Source of the DNA: Azoarcus sp.
GTDB lineage: Bacteria > Pseudomonadota > Gammaproteobacteria > Burkholderiales > Rhodocyclaceae
Length of the DNA: 64,000 nucleotides
Assembly: GCA_020725025.1 (NCBI GenBank)
Contig: DYFV01000010.1
Coordinates: 1-64,000, forward strand
Direction of reading: 5' to 3'
The notes below the pieces were generated by a model. It was not told the origin of the DNA, did no database searches, and was given only the letters and a program-made list of their open reading frames with translations. Within the stretch, counting starts at the first letter, position 1. Each line of letters starts with the position of its first letter. Positions 15,941 to 24,767 of this stretch are shown here, in pieces. The translations under genes and the position numbers were made by a program.

Positions 15941-17008
15941 TCAGCGTGCCGGCTCGCGTCCGTCGATGCGGCGGGCGAACCACGCGTAGGCGGGCTGCGC
16001 GCCCAGGGTCAGCACCACCACCCGCAAGACGTGGCATGCCGTCACGAGAGGCACGCCCAGTTGCAGGACCTTGGCGGTGATGCACATTTCGGCAACGCCG
16101 CCCGGCGCGGTGGCGAGCGCAAGGGTGGCGAGCGGCACCGGCGCCAGGGCTGCGAGCAGCAGGGCGGCCGCGAAGGCGAGCGCGATGGAGAGCGCGCCGG
16201 CGAGCGCGGCCACGCTCATGAAGCGCGGCGCGGCGCGAAAGAACTCCCGCGAGAAGCGGCTGCCGAGGGAGCAGCCGATGAGGAGCTGCCCCGTGTTCAC
16301 CATCCAGCCCGGCATGGCCGAGAGGGGCACGTCGAGGGCGGTGAGCAGGCCTACCCCGGCCAGGGGGCCCAGGACCCAGGCGTTGGCCACCCGCAAGCCC
16401 AGTAGCGTGGCGGCGCCCGCGACGCTCGCCCCGACCAGCAGCGGAAAGCGCACCCAGTCCACCTCGCCCACCAGCGGCACGTAGAGGTCGCCGCCGTGCG
16501 CGCCGGCGATCGCCATGGCGAAGGGAATGATCGCCACCACCATCATTACCCGCAGCGCGTGGGCGGCTGCGATGCGGTCGACCGCGCCGCCGTGCCGTTC
16601 GGCCAGATGGGCCATCTCCGAGGCGCCCCCCGGAAGCGAGGCGAAGAAGGCGGTGGGCACGTCCACGCCGCCCCAGCGCAGGGTGAACAGCGCGCAGAGG
16701 ATGCCGACCAGGAGGGCGCCGAACGCGGCCGCGGCCACCAGCGGGGCGGTTGCGGCGAGCTGCGCGACCACCGCCGGCGTGAAATACAAGCCCAGCGCGG
16801 TGCCGATCGCCCACTGTCCGGCCTGGCGGCCGCCGGGCAGGGCTTCCAGGCGTGCACCGGCCATGCGCGCCCCGGCCACCGCGAAGAGCGGGCCGATCAT
16901 CCAGGGCAGCGGCAGCTGCGCGGTCGAAGCGGCGAACCCGGCCGGGGCGGCCAGGGCGAGCGTGGGGAGGGCGTGGCGCAGGATGCGGGCGAAGCGGGAG
17001 GCGGACAT
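15941..17008 (-). CDS. AbrB-family inner-membrane permease
   Basis: A 355-residue hydrophobic protein with about ten membrane helices and an internal duplication. GGASEMAHLAERHG..HALRVMMVV in the first half is mirrored by GGVAEMCITAKV..CHVLRVVVL in the second. This repeat defines the AbrB (monooxygenase-linked, YdjX-unrelated) transporter family. The substrate is unknown. It lies 106 bp downstream of a binding-protein gene on the same strand. That makes a shared transcript possible but does not show that the two work together, since AbrB proteins are not known to need a binding protein. Confidence 0.85.
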   Translation of the reverse strand: MSASRFARILRHALPTLALAAPAGFAASTAQLPLPWMIGPLFAVAGARMAGARLEALPGGRQAGQWAIGTALGLYFTPAVVAQLAATAPLVAAAAFGALLVGILCALFTLRWGGVDVPTAFFASLPGGASEMAHLAERHGGAVDRIAAAHALRVMMVVAIIPFAMAIAGAHGGDLYVPLVGEVDWVRFPLLVGASVAGAATLLGLRVANAWVLGPLAGVGLLTALDVPLSAMPGWMVNTGQLLIGCSLGSRFSREFFRAAPRFMSVAALAGALSIALAFAAALLLAALAPVPLATLALATAPGGVAEMCITAKVLQLGVPLVTACHVLRVVVLTLGAQPAYAWFARRIDGREPAR

Positions 17009-17114
17009 TGCGGAACTGGCGCGGAGGGTGGGGTGAAGCGGAGTGGGGGCGTGCGCGTGCCGACGCCCTCCGGTCGGACGGCGTGATGGCGCGCCAGGGG
17101 GGAGATCGCGCGGA

Positions 17115-18185
17115 TCAGCGACCCTGCATCGCGGCCTCCCACCTGCGCAGGAAGTCCCGACGCTTGCTCTGGTCGATCCAGGTGAGCAGGCCCGGGCCGA
17201 TGGCGATGGGGCGGAAAGCGCTGCCGAGCTCGGTCCTCAGGTCCGCCATGCCGCCGCTGGCGGCGTCCTCGCGCACCGAGAACAGGCCGGCATTCTCGGC
17301 CAGCAGGTTCTGGCCGCGCGAGGACAGCAGGTAATCGAGCCACAGCCGCGCCGCGGCCGGATGGCGGGCCTTGCGCGAGATGAAGGCGACCCGGCTCATC
17401 ACCAGGGTGTAGTCGCGCGGCAGTACCACCCCGAGCGCCGGGTTGGTCTCCGCCCGGGCGTAGGCGTAGGAGCCCAGCATGTTGTAGCCGATCGCGGCCG
17501 TGCCGGCGGCGATCTCCTCGAGCATGTCCGAGGTGCGGCGATGCTGGCGCACGCCCGCCGTGCCGATGGCACGCGCGAGCTGCCAGAAGGCGGCCGCGTT
17601 GGTCTGCACGTCCTGGGTGTGAAGCAGGAAGCCGAGGCCGGAGCGCTCCGGGTCGTAGGTGGCCACCCGGGCGCGGAACAGCTGCGGGCGCTCGCCGAGC
17701 AGCCGCGCGAGCTCGGCGTGGGTGTGCGGCACCGCCTCGGGCGGCACCGAGCGCTTGTTGTAGACGATGGCGATCGGCTCGTAGGTGGTCCCGAAGGCCT
17801 CGTTCTTCCAGATTGCCCAAGGCGGCAGCGCCGCGGTCTCGACGGAGCGGTAGGGCTGGGCGTGGCCGTCGTTCACCAGCTTCACCTGCAGGTCCATGGC
17901 CGAACTCCACACCACGTCGGGGCCACCGCCCTCTGTCGCCTCGGCGACGAATCGGCGGTAGAGCTCGCCCGATTGCATGTCGTGGTACTCGACGCGCACC
18001 CCGGGGTGGCGCGCCTCGAAGTCCTGCACCAGGGGGCGCGCGAGGCTTTCGTCGGTGGCCGCATAGACGACCACCACGCCCTCTCGCGCGGCTTCCGCCA
18101 GGCGCTCGGGCGCGACCTGCGCCCCCGCGTGCGATGCGCCCAGCATCGCCACGGTGCACAGGGCACGGGCCAGGGTGTGCTTCAT
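17115..18185 (-). CDS. Periplasmic ABC-type solute-binding protein (orphan, PgtC/FbpA-like)
   Basis: A 356-residue exported protein with a 22-residue signal peptide (ending SHAGAQ) and a class F/iron-type binding fold. Landmarks are VVVYAATDESLARPLVQDFEAR, then PDVVWSSAMDLQVKL and a C-terminal LDYLLSSRGQNLLAENAGLFSVR. No permease or ATPase gene is nearby. It is divergent, 108 bp away, from a TctD/TctE-like regulatory pair. In Bordetella a binding protein (BctC) signals to the BctE sensor, so this protein may report a ligand to the kinase. The ligand could be iron, a phosphorylated three-carbon acid or a carboxylate. Confidence 0.85.
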   Translation of the reverse strand: MKHTLARALCTVAMLGASHAGAQVAPERLAEAAREGVVVVYAATDESLARPLVQDFEARHPGVRVEYHDMQSGELYRRFVAEATEGGGPDVVWSSAMDLQVKLVNDGHAQPYRSVETAALPPWAIWKNEAFGTTYEPIAIVYNKRSVPPEAVPHTHAELARLLGERPQLFRARVATYDPERSGLGFLLHTQDVQTNAAAFWQLARAIGTAGVRQHRRTSDMLEEIAAGTAAIGYNMLGSYAYARAETNPALGVVLPRDYTLVMSRVAFISRKARHPAAARLWLDYLLSSRGQNLLAENAGLFSVREDAASGGMADLRTELGSAFRPIAIGPGLLTWIDQSKRRDFLRRWEAAMQGR

Positions 18186-18293
18186 GACTCTCCTCCTCGT
18201 CCGCCGCCTGCCGCTCGATTCGGCCTTTTTTTCGCGGCGCCTTTCGGACAATAATGAATCGCCTCCCTTTCGATCAACTTTCACGACCCTGCC

Positions 18294-18971
18294 ATGCGTC
18301 TGCTCCTTGTCGAGGATCATTCCGAGCTTGCCGAGTGGGTGTCGCGGGCGCTGACCCAGGCCGGATATGCCGTCGACGTCCTCTCGCGCGGCGATCACGC
18401 GGACCACGCACTGCTCACGCAGCCCTACGACCTGGTGATCCTGGACCTGGCGCTGCCGGGCATGGACGGGCTGGAAGTGCTGCGCCGGCTGCGCGGACGC
18501 CCCCAGGGGGCGTCCATCCCGGTGCTCGTGCTGACTGCGCGCGGCAGCCTGGACGATCGGGTGCGGGGCCTGAACCTCGGCGCCGACGACTACCTGCCCA
18601 AGCCCTTCGATCTCGCCGAGCTCGAGGCGCGCATCAAGGCGCTGCTGCGCAGGAGCGGCAACCAGGCGCCGGTGGTGCGGGTGGGCCGGCTGGAGTTCGA
18701 CACCACCACGCGGCTCGCGTGCGTCGACGGCCAGCCGCTGGCGCTCACCCCGCGCGAGCTTGCGGTCCTGGAGGTGCTGCTGTCCCGCCTGGGCCGTCCG
18801 GTGGCCCGGGAGACGCTGTTCGAGAAGGTGTTCAGCTTCGACGCCGAGGCGCGCGTCGAAGCCATCGAGATCTACGTGCACCGCCTGCGCAAGAAGCTCG
18901 AGGGCTCCGGCGCGGTGGTGAGCACCCTGCGCGGCCTGGGTTACCTCCTGGGAGAGGCGCCGGGTGGCTAG
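18294..18971 (+). CDS. Response regulator, OmpR/TctD family
   Basis: A 225-residue regulator. The receiver domain has the acidic pair in VEDHSE, phospho-acceptor Asp51 (VILDLALPG), Thr81 and Lys103 (LPKPFD). A winged-helix output domain follows from about residue 127 (LTPRELAVLEVLL, VEAIEIYVHRLRKKLE). It overlaps the kinase gene by 8 bp. The closest described functional group is TctD/QseB. The divergent binding-protein gene is the most likely target, but no operator repeat was recognised in the 108-bp gap. Confidence 0.9.
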   Translation: MRLLLVEDHSELAEWVSRALTQAGYAVDVLSRGDHADHALLTQPYDLVILDLALPGMDGLEVLRRLRGRPQGASIPVLVLTARGSLDDRVRGLNLGADDYLPKPFDLAELEARIKALLRRSGNQAPVVRVGRLEFDTTTRLACVDGQPLALTPRELAVLEVLLSRLGRPVARETLFEKVFSFDAEARVEAIEIYVHRLRKKLEGSGAVVSTLRGLGYLLGEAPGG

Positions 18972-20355
18972 TTTACGCCGGCGGGTAGGTTGGTGGCTGC
19001 TGCCGCCGCTCCTCATCCTGCTCGTCATCAATGCCTGGTTGTCCTACCGCGGTGCGCTGGTCGCGGTGAACCTCGCCTACGACCGGGCGCTCACCGCCTC
19101 GATCCGCTCGATCGGCGAGCGCACCTACGCCTTGAACGGCGAGATCGCGGTCGACATCCCCTATTCGGCCTTCGAGATCTTCGAGGACGGCGCCCAGGAG
19201 CGCGTCTTCTACGCGGTGCTGGGGCCCGACGGCGCGGTGGTCACCGGCTATCCCGACCTGCGTCCGGTCCATCCCGAGTCGCAGGACGGGGAGGTGGTGA
19301 TCACCGACGGCGAGTACCGCGGCCAGAAGGTCCGCGTCGGGATGCTGCGCAAGCGCCTCTACGATCCTTCGATCGCGGGCGGCGATACGATCACCATCCT
19401 CTTCGCCGAGACCGCCGAGTCGCGCACGGTCCTTACCCGACAGCTCTTCGTCGACAGCGTGCAGCGCCAGCTGCTGCTGACCGCGGTGGGCGTGGTGCTG
19501 GTGCTCATCGCCCTGGGTACCGCCTTCCGGCCGCTGGTGGCGCTGCGCGACCGCATCCGCGCGCGCTCCGAGGAGGACCTCACGCCGGTTCCGCCCGGAG
19601 ACGTGCCGAGCGAGGTCCGTCCGCTCATCGACGCCATCAACTTCCACATGGCGCGCCTGTCGGCGATGCTGGAGGCGCGGCGGCGCTTTCTCGCCGATGC
19701 GGCACACCAGATCCGCACCCCGCTGGCGGTGATGTCGACCCAGGCCGAGTACGGCGGGCGCCAGGACGACCCGGAAGAGATGCGGCGCGCTTTCGCCAGC
19801 CTGGTACGCAGCATCCGCGCCGCGCGGCGGCTCGCCAACCAGATGCTCACGATGTCGCGCGCCGAGGCGGTGAACGGCGTGATGGACGAGCGCGCGACCC
19901 TGGACCTGGGGGCGCTGGCGCGCGAGGTGGCGCTCGAGCTCGCGCCGCTGGCGCTGGCCAAGGACGTGGACCTCGCCTACGAGGGCCGCGACGGAGAGCT
20001 CGAGGTGTGCGGCAACGCCTCCATGCTGCGCGAGATGATCGCCAACCTCATCGACAATGCCATCCGCTACACGCCGTCGGGCGGTCACGTGACGGTGTCG
20101 GTAGGCGCCTGGGGCGGACGTGTCGTGCTCGACGTGAGTGACGACGGGCCCGGCATTCCGCCCGAGGAGCGCGAGCATGTCTTCAAGCGCTTCTACCGCA
20201 TCCTGGGGCACGGCGACAGCGAGGGCAGCGGACTCGGGCTCGCCATCGTGCGCGAGATCTGCTGGGCCCATGGCGGAGAGGTGAGCCTCAAGTCGGGAGA
20301 GGGAGGGGTGGGGCTCACCGTGCAGCTCGAGTTTCCCCATGCCGAGTGCGAGTAG
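18964..20355 (+). CDS. Sensor histidine kinase, TctE-like
   Basis: A 463-residue kinase starting at GTG. Helix one is at 8-27 and helix two at about 170-190. Between them is a periplasmic sensor of about 140 residues like the 2CSK_N domain of TctE. Then come HAMP, the H-box AHQIRTPL (His248), the N-box NLIDNAIRYTP, and G-boxes DDGPGIP and GSGLGLAIV. All catalytic boxes are intact. It pairs with the regulator just upstream. By family it would sense a carboxylate or another small anion, perhaps through the divergently encoded binding protein. Confidence 0.9.
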   Translation: MASLRRRVGWWLLPPLLILLVINAWLSYRGALVAVNLAYDRALTASIRSIGERTYALNGEIAVDIPYSAFEIFEDGAQERVFYAVLGPDGAVVTGYPDLRPVHPESQDGEVVITDGEYRGQKVRVGMLRKRLYDPSIAGGDTITILFAETAESRTVLTRQLFVDSVQRQLLLTAVGVVLVLIALGTAFRPLVALRDRIRARSEEDLTPVPPGDVPSEVRPLIDAINFHMARLSAMLEARRRFLADAAHQIRTPLAVMSTQAEYGGRQDDPEEMRRAFASLVRSIRAARRLANQMLTMSRAEAVNGVMDERATLDLGALAREVALELAPLALAKDVDLAYEGRDGELEVCGNASMLREMIANLIDNAIRYTPSGGHVTVSVGAWGGRVVLDVSDDGPGIPPEEREHVFKRFYRILGHGDSEGSGLGLAIVREICWAHGGEVSLKSGEGGVGLTVQLEFPHAECE

Positions 20356-20408
20356 CCAGCCATACCGGGTAATGCTATCGTGGTGACCGGGCAGCGCCCG
20401 CTCATCCG

Positions 20409-22256
20409 ATGGAAGAGATCTTGAACGGCATGACCGAGGAATCACCGAAGCCCGCCACGGGCTGCGGCCGCGCATTGCCGGAGAGGGAGTGCGGAGATGC
20501 GCTCCGCGATGCCCGCGGGCACCTCGCCGCGGTGTTCAGCATGACCCCGGATCCAATGCTGCTGCTGCGGCTCGGCGATGGCGTGCTGCTCGAAGCGAGC
20601 GGCAGTTTCGGCGACTGCTGCGGCTATCCGCTCGGCGAGCTCCTCGGGCGCTCCATCCTGGCCGACGAGCCGGCCCTGTGGGCGGTACCGGCCCAGCGCG
20701 AGGCATGGCGCGAGCGTCTTGCGGGCGGCGGCGAGGTGCACGGCTTCGAGGCGGAGCTCCGGCGCGGAGACGGATCGGTCGTCACGATGGTCCTGTCGGG
20801 CAAGCCCCTGACGCTCGACGGCGAGCGCTGCGCCATCGTGAGTTGCCACGACATCACCGAGAAGAAGGCCTACGAGGCGCAGCTCGAGCGCATCGCCCAC
20901 CACGATCCGCTCACCGGGCTGCCCAACCGCCTGCTGCTGCGCGACCGCCTGCGCCAGGCGATCGCGCAGAACGACCGGGCGGGCACCCGGGTCGCGGTGT
21001 GCTATCTCGACCTGGACGGCTTCAAGGCGGTCAACGACGGCCACGGCCATGCCGCCGGCGACCGGCTGCTCGTCGAAGTCGCCAAGCGCCTGAAGGGCAC
21101 CGTGCGCGGCGGCGACACCATCGCGCGGCTGGGTGGCGACGAGTTCGTGCTGCTGCTGTCCGGGCTGGCCAGCGACGAGGCCTGCCGACTCGCGCTCGAT
21201 CGGCTGCTGGGGGCGATCTCCGCGCCGTATCCGATCGGCGAGGAAGGCGAGGTCGAGGTCTCGGCCAGCATCGGGGTCACCATCTACCCCGGCGACCATA
21301 CCGACCCCGACACCCTGGTGCGCCACGCCGACCATGCCATGTACGCCGCCAAGCAGGCGGGCAAGAACCGCTACCAGCTCTTCGACGCCCAGCTCGAGCG
21401 GCGTATCGAGGCACGCCACGCGACCCTGAGGCGCATCGCCGCGGCCCTGTCCGCGGGACAGTTCCGCCTCCACTACCAGCCCAAGGTCGACTGCCGGCGC
21501 GGACGGGTGGTGGGCGCCGAAGCCTTGCTGCGCTGGCAGCATCCCACCCTCGGCCTGCTCGCGCCGGGCGAGTTCCTGCCCCTGTTCGAGGACGACCCGC
21601 TCGCCGTGGCCGTGGGCGACTGGGTCGTGCGCGAAGCCCTGCGCCAGCTCGCGGCGTGGCGCCGCGAGGGGCTCGAGGTGCGCATGAGCGTGAACGCCTT
21701 CGCCCGCCAGCTGCGCGAACCGGGCTTCGTGACGCGACTCGCCGCGCTGCTCGCCGAGCATCCCGCGGTCGCGCCCGGACAGCTCCAGGTCGAGATCGTG
21801 GAGACCGCCGCGCTCGCCGACCTGGACCCGGTGCGCCGCGTCATCGAGGACTGCCGCGCGCTTGGCGTGGAGTTCTCGCTCGACGACTTCGGCACCGGGT
21901 ATTCCTCGCTGGTGTACCTGCGCCACCTGCCCGCGCGCGAGCTCAAGATCGATCAGTCCTTCGTGCGCAACATGCTCGCCGAGCCGCAGGACCTGGCCAT
22001 CGTCGAAGCGGTCATCGGCCTCGCGCGGGTATTCCGCCACACGCTGGTGGCAGAAGGTGCGGAGACGCCCGCCCACGTCGCGCGGCTGCTCGCCCTCGGC
22101 TGCGACGTGATGCAGGGCTACGCCCTGGCGCCGGCCCTGGCGCCCGAAGCGTTCGCGCGCTGGGTGCGCGGATTCCGGCCCGACCCGGCCTGGCTCGCGC
22201 CTGCCGCCGACCCATCATCGTCCGATCGCGCGGAGCTTCTTCATGACGACCACTGA
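20409..22256 (+). CDS. PAS-GGDEF-EAL c-di-GMP enzyme
   Basis: A 615-residue cytoplasmic protein without membrane segments. A PAS-like sensor covers about 40-150 (ending in HDITEKK). The GGDEF domain is intact (RLGGDEF near 245). The EAL domain has EALLRW, SVNAFARQL and DDFGTGYSS, so both cyclase and phosphodiesterase residues are present. It may make or break c-di-GMP. Its last 14 bp overlap the bacteriohemerythrin gene, so the two are likely translated together and linked in oxygen or redox sensing. A second ATG at 20430 is an alternative start. Confidence 0.9.
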   Translation: MEEILNGMTEESPKPATGCGRALPERECGDALRDARGHLAAVFSMTPDPMLLLRLGDGVLLEASGSFGDCCGYPLGELLGRSILADEPALWAVPAQREAWRERLAGGGEVHGFEAELRRGDGSVVTMVLSGKPLTLDGERCAIVSCHDITEKKAYEAQLERIAHHDPLTGLPNRLLLRDRLRQAIAQNDRAGTRVAVCYLDLDGFKAVNDGHGHAAGDRLLVEVAKRLKGTVRGGDTIARLGGDEFVLLLSGLASDEACRLALDRLLGAISAPYPIGEEGEVEVSASIGVTIYPGDHTDPDTLVRHADHAMYAAKQAGKNRYQLFDAQLERRIEARHATLRRIAAALSAGQFRLHYQPKVDCRRGRVVGAEALLRWQHPTLGLLAPGEFLPLFEDDPLAVAVGDWVVREALRQLAAWRREGLEVRMSVNAFARQLREPGFVTRLAALLAEHPAVAPGQLQVEIVETAALADLDPVRRVIEDCRALGVEFSLDDFGTGYSSLVYLRHLPARELKIDQSFVRNMLAEPQDLAIVEAVIGLARVFRHTLVAEGAETPAHVARLLALGCDVMQGYALAPALAPEAFARWVRGFRPDPAWLAPAADPSSSDRAELLHDDH

Positions 22257-22692
22257 CCGCATCGAATGGTCCGACGCCCTCGCGACCGGTGTGGACGAGA
22301 TCGACGAGCAACACCGCATCCTGGTGAACATCCTCGCCGAGGCCGAGGCGCTGCACGCGGGCGAGGGGTCCGGCGCACAGTTCGAGCAGATCTTCCGCGA
22401 TCTCCTCGCCTACGCCATCTATCACTTCGAGACCGAGGAGGCGCTCATGGCCCGGCACGGCTACGGCCGCTCCGACCCGGCCGCCGCCGAGGCCCATCTC
22501 GCCCAGCATCGCGATTTCTCGGCGCGGGTCGCCCAGCTGCGCGCCGACGTGCGCCGCGACGACCGCGCCTCGCGCGAGGCGCTGGTGCGCTTCCTGCGCG
22601 GCTGGCTCATCCACCACATACTCAGCACCGACAAGGCGCTCGGCCGCTTCATCCTCGCCGCCGAGAACAACCCTGCCGCGTATGCGGGCTAA
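22243..22692 (+). CDS. Bacteriohemerythrin
   Basis: A 149-residue hemerythrin with every iron ligand segment: VDEIDEQH, YHFETEEALM, HLAQHRDF and LIHHILSTDKALG. It should bind O2 reversibly at a di-iron centre. It overlaps the preceding GGDEF-EAL gene by 14 bp and is followed after 81 bp by a chemoreceptor. That context suggests oxygen delivery or sensing for c-di-GMP control or aerotaxis. Fused hemerythrin-cyclase proteins are known in other bacteria (Vibrio), which makes the link plausible. Confidence 0.93.
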   Translation: MTTTDRIEWSDALATGVDEIDEQHRILVNILAEAEALHAGEGSGAQFEQIFRDLLAYAIYHFETEEALMARHGYGRSDPAAAEAHLAQHRDFSARVAQLRADVRRDDRASREALVRFLRGWLIHHILSTDKALGRFILAAENNPAAYAG

Positions 22693-22773
22693 ATTTCCGC
22701 CGCCGATCTCCGTTATCGCGTCTATGACAGCCCGCTCCGCCCGGCGGATCGCCACCACCACGAGGAGTCCGAA

Positions 22774-24726
22774 GTGAGACCGATCATTGCACGTTTCATC
22801 CAGCGGACGCTGCGCAGCCTCGGTGTGCGCACCCTGGACGGCCAGTATCTGTTGTCCTACTCGCTGATCTTCGTCCTGGCGGCGATCGTGGCGGCCTCGC
22901 TCTTCTTCGGCTCCGGTACCGATGCGGGGGCGATCAACGTCGCCGGCGCCCAGCGCATGCTGAGCCAGAAGGTGGCCAAGGAGGCGCTGCTCGCCGGGCA
23001 GGGGGCGGAGAGCCGCGACACGGTGCTCGGGACCATCGCCCAGTTCGAGACCTCCCACCGGGCGCTCCTGCAGGGCGATGCCCAGCGCGGCATCGAGGCC
23101 GTGGCCGACGCGCCCACCCGTGCCCAGTTGGAGAAGGTGGACCGGTTGTGGCAGGCCTACCGCGCCGCCATCCTCGCCTACGTCGACACGCCCGGGGCCG
23201 AGGCACTCGCCGCCATCCGCCAGCAGTCGCCGGTGGTGCTGAAGGAGATGAACGCCGCCGTGGGCATGATGGAAGGGCTCGCCCGGCAGGACGTCGAACG
23301 GGAGCGCCTGCTCGCCCTGGCGATGACCGGCGGGATCCTGCTGCTCGTCACCTGCGGGCGGATGTTCGGCATGACCATGCTGATGGGACAGATCGCGCGC
23401 CTGCGCGAGCACCTCAAGGCGGTCGGCGCGGGGGACTTCTCGCACTCGCTCGCGGTGGAGGACAAGGACAACGAGATCGGGCAGATGTTCACCGCCTACA
23501 ACGACATGGTCGCGCAGATGGGGCAGATCGTGGGCGGCGTGACCCAGGGCACCGCCAAGGTGAGCAGCACCATCGACGGCGTGGCGCAGCGGCTGGAAGA
23601 GACGCTGCGGGGCGTGAAGCGGCAGAACCAGGAGATCGACCAGATCGCCGCGGCGATGAACGAGATGGCCGCCTCGGCCCAGGAGGTGGCGAGCAACATC
23701 GGGCATACCCACGAGGCGGCCGGCCAGGCCAGGGACGAGGCGGAGAGCGGGCGCCGCGTGGTGACCGAGACCCTGACCGGCATCGACGCCCTGGTGCAGC
23801 AGGTGGAGCAGGGGGCGGCCGCGGTGTCCCTGCTGGAAGAGGACAGCCGTGCGGTCGGCCAGGTGCTCGAGGTGATCAACGGCATCGCCGGCCAGACCAA
23901 CCTGCTCGCGCTCAACGCCGCCATCGAGGCGGCCCGCGCCGGCGAGCAGGGGCGCGGCTTCGCCGTGGTGGCGGACGAGGTGCGCACCCTCGCCCAGCGC
24001 ACCCAGAAGTCCACCGAGGAGATCCGCGGCATCATCGAGCGTCTGCAGCAGCAGGCGCGCCAGGCGGCCGAGCTCATGGAGCAGGGGCGCGAGCGCGCAC
24101 GCACGACGGTCGTCCACACCGGCGAGGCGGGCAAGGTGCTCGAGCGCATCGTGCACTCGGTCGCCACCATCGGCGACATGAGCAGCCAGATCGCCACCGC
24201 CGCCGCCCAGCAGAGCAAGGTGGCCGAGGAGATGGACCGCAGCATCGCCAGCATCGCCGGCGTGGCCGAATCGACCACCCGCACCGCCGATGAAACGGTC
24301 TCCGCCACCGAGGAGATCCACGAGCAGATGGATCGGCTGCGCGCGCTGGTGGCTCGCTTCCGCACCAACGTGAAGGGCGCGGATCTGTCGGCGGCCAAGA
24401 CCGCGCACCTCGCCTGGAAGGGCAAGCTGCGCGCCTACCTCGACGGCAAGGGCAGCCTCACCCGCGACCAGGCGGTCTCCCACCGCGACTGCGTGCTGGG
24501 CAAGTGGTACTACGACGAAGGCCTGCAGTGCCACGGCCACGTCCCCGAGATGCGCGAGCTGGAGAAGCCCCACGCCGATCTGCACCGCCTGATCCGCGAG
24601 ATCATCGAGCTGCGCGAGGCCGGCAGGAGCGACGAGGCCGAGCGCCGCTACCTGCAGATCGAGCCGCTGTCGCGGCAGATCGTGGGCATGCTGGAGACCA
24701 TCGAGCGGAAGACCGCGATGGGCTGA
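22774..24726 (+). CDS. Methyl-accepting chemotaxis protein with PilJ-type sensor and C-terminal CZB domain
   Basis: A 650-residue chemoreceptor starting at GTG (GAGGAG upstream). Helix one lies near 26-46, then a PilJ-type periplasmic domain ([20 protein letters not shown]), helix two near 183-200, HAMP, and a signalling hairpin with [18 protein letters not shown]. The last 110 residues are a CZB zinc-binding domain: [14 protein letters not shown] and EKPHADLH supply the His and Cys ligands. CZB domains sense zinc or hypochlorous acid. A NIT/PilJ sensor plus CZB gives two separate inputs to one receptor. Confidence 0.92.
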   Translation: MRPIIARFIQRTLRSLGVRTLDGQYLLSYSLIFVLAAIVAASLFFGSGTDAGAINVAGAQRMLSQKVAKEALLAGQGAESRDTVLGTIAQFETSHRALLQGDAQRGIEAVADAPTRAQLEKVDRLWQAYRAAILAYVDTPGAEALAAIRQQSPVVLKEMNAAVGMMEGLARQDVERERLLALAMTGGILLLVTCGRMFGMTMLMGQIARLREHLKAVGAGDFSHSLAVEDKDNEIGQMFTAYNDMVAQMGQIVGGVTQGTAKVSSTIDGVAQRLEETLRGVKRQNQEIDQIAAAMNEMAASAQEVASNIGHTHEAAGQARDEAESGRRVVTETLTGIDALVQQVEQGAAAVSLLEEDSRAVGQVLEVINGIAGQTNLLALNAAIEAARAGEQGRGFAVVADEVRTLAQRTQKSTEEIRGIIERLQQQARQAAELMEQGRERARTTVVHTGEAGKVLERIVHSVATIGDMSSQIATAAAQQSKVAEEMDRSIASIAGVAESTTRTADETVSATEEIHEQMDRLRALVARFRTNVKGADLSAAKTAHLAWKGKLRAYLDGKGSLTRDQAVSHRDCVLGKWYYDEGLQCHGHVPEMRELEKPHADLHRLIREIIELREAGRSDEAERRYLQIEPLSRQIVGMLETIERKTAMG

Positions 24727-24767
24727 GCGAGCGGGCCCACGGGCGTTCGCCGATCGCGTATGGACCG

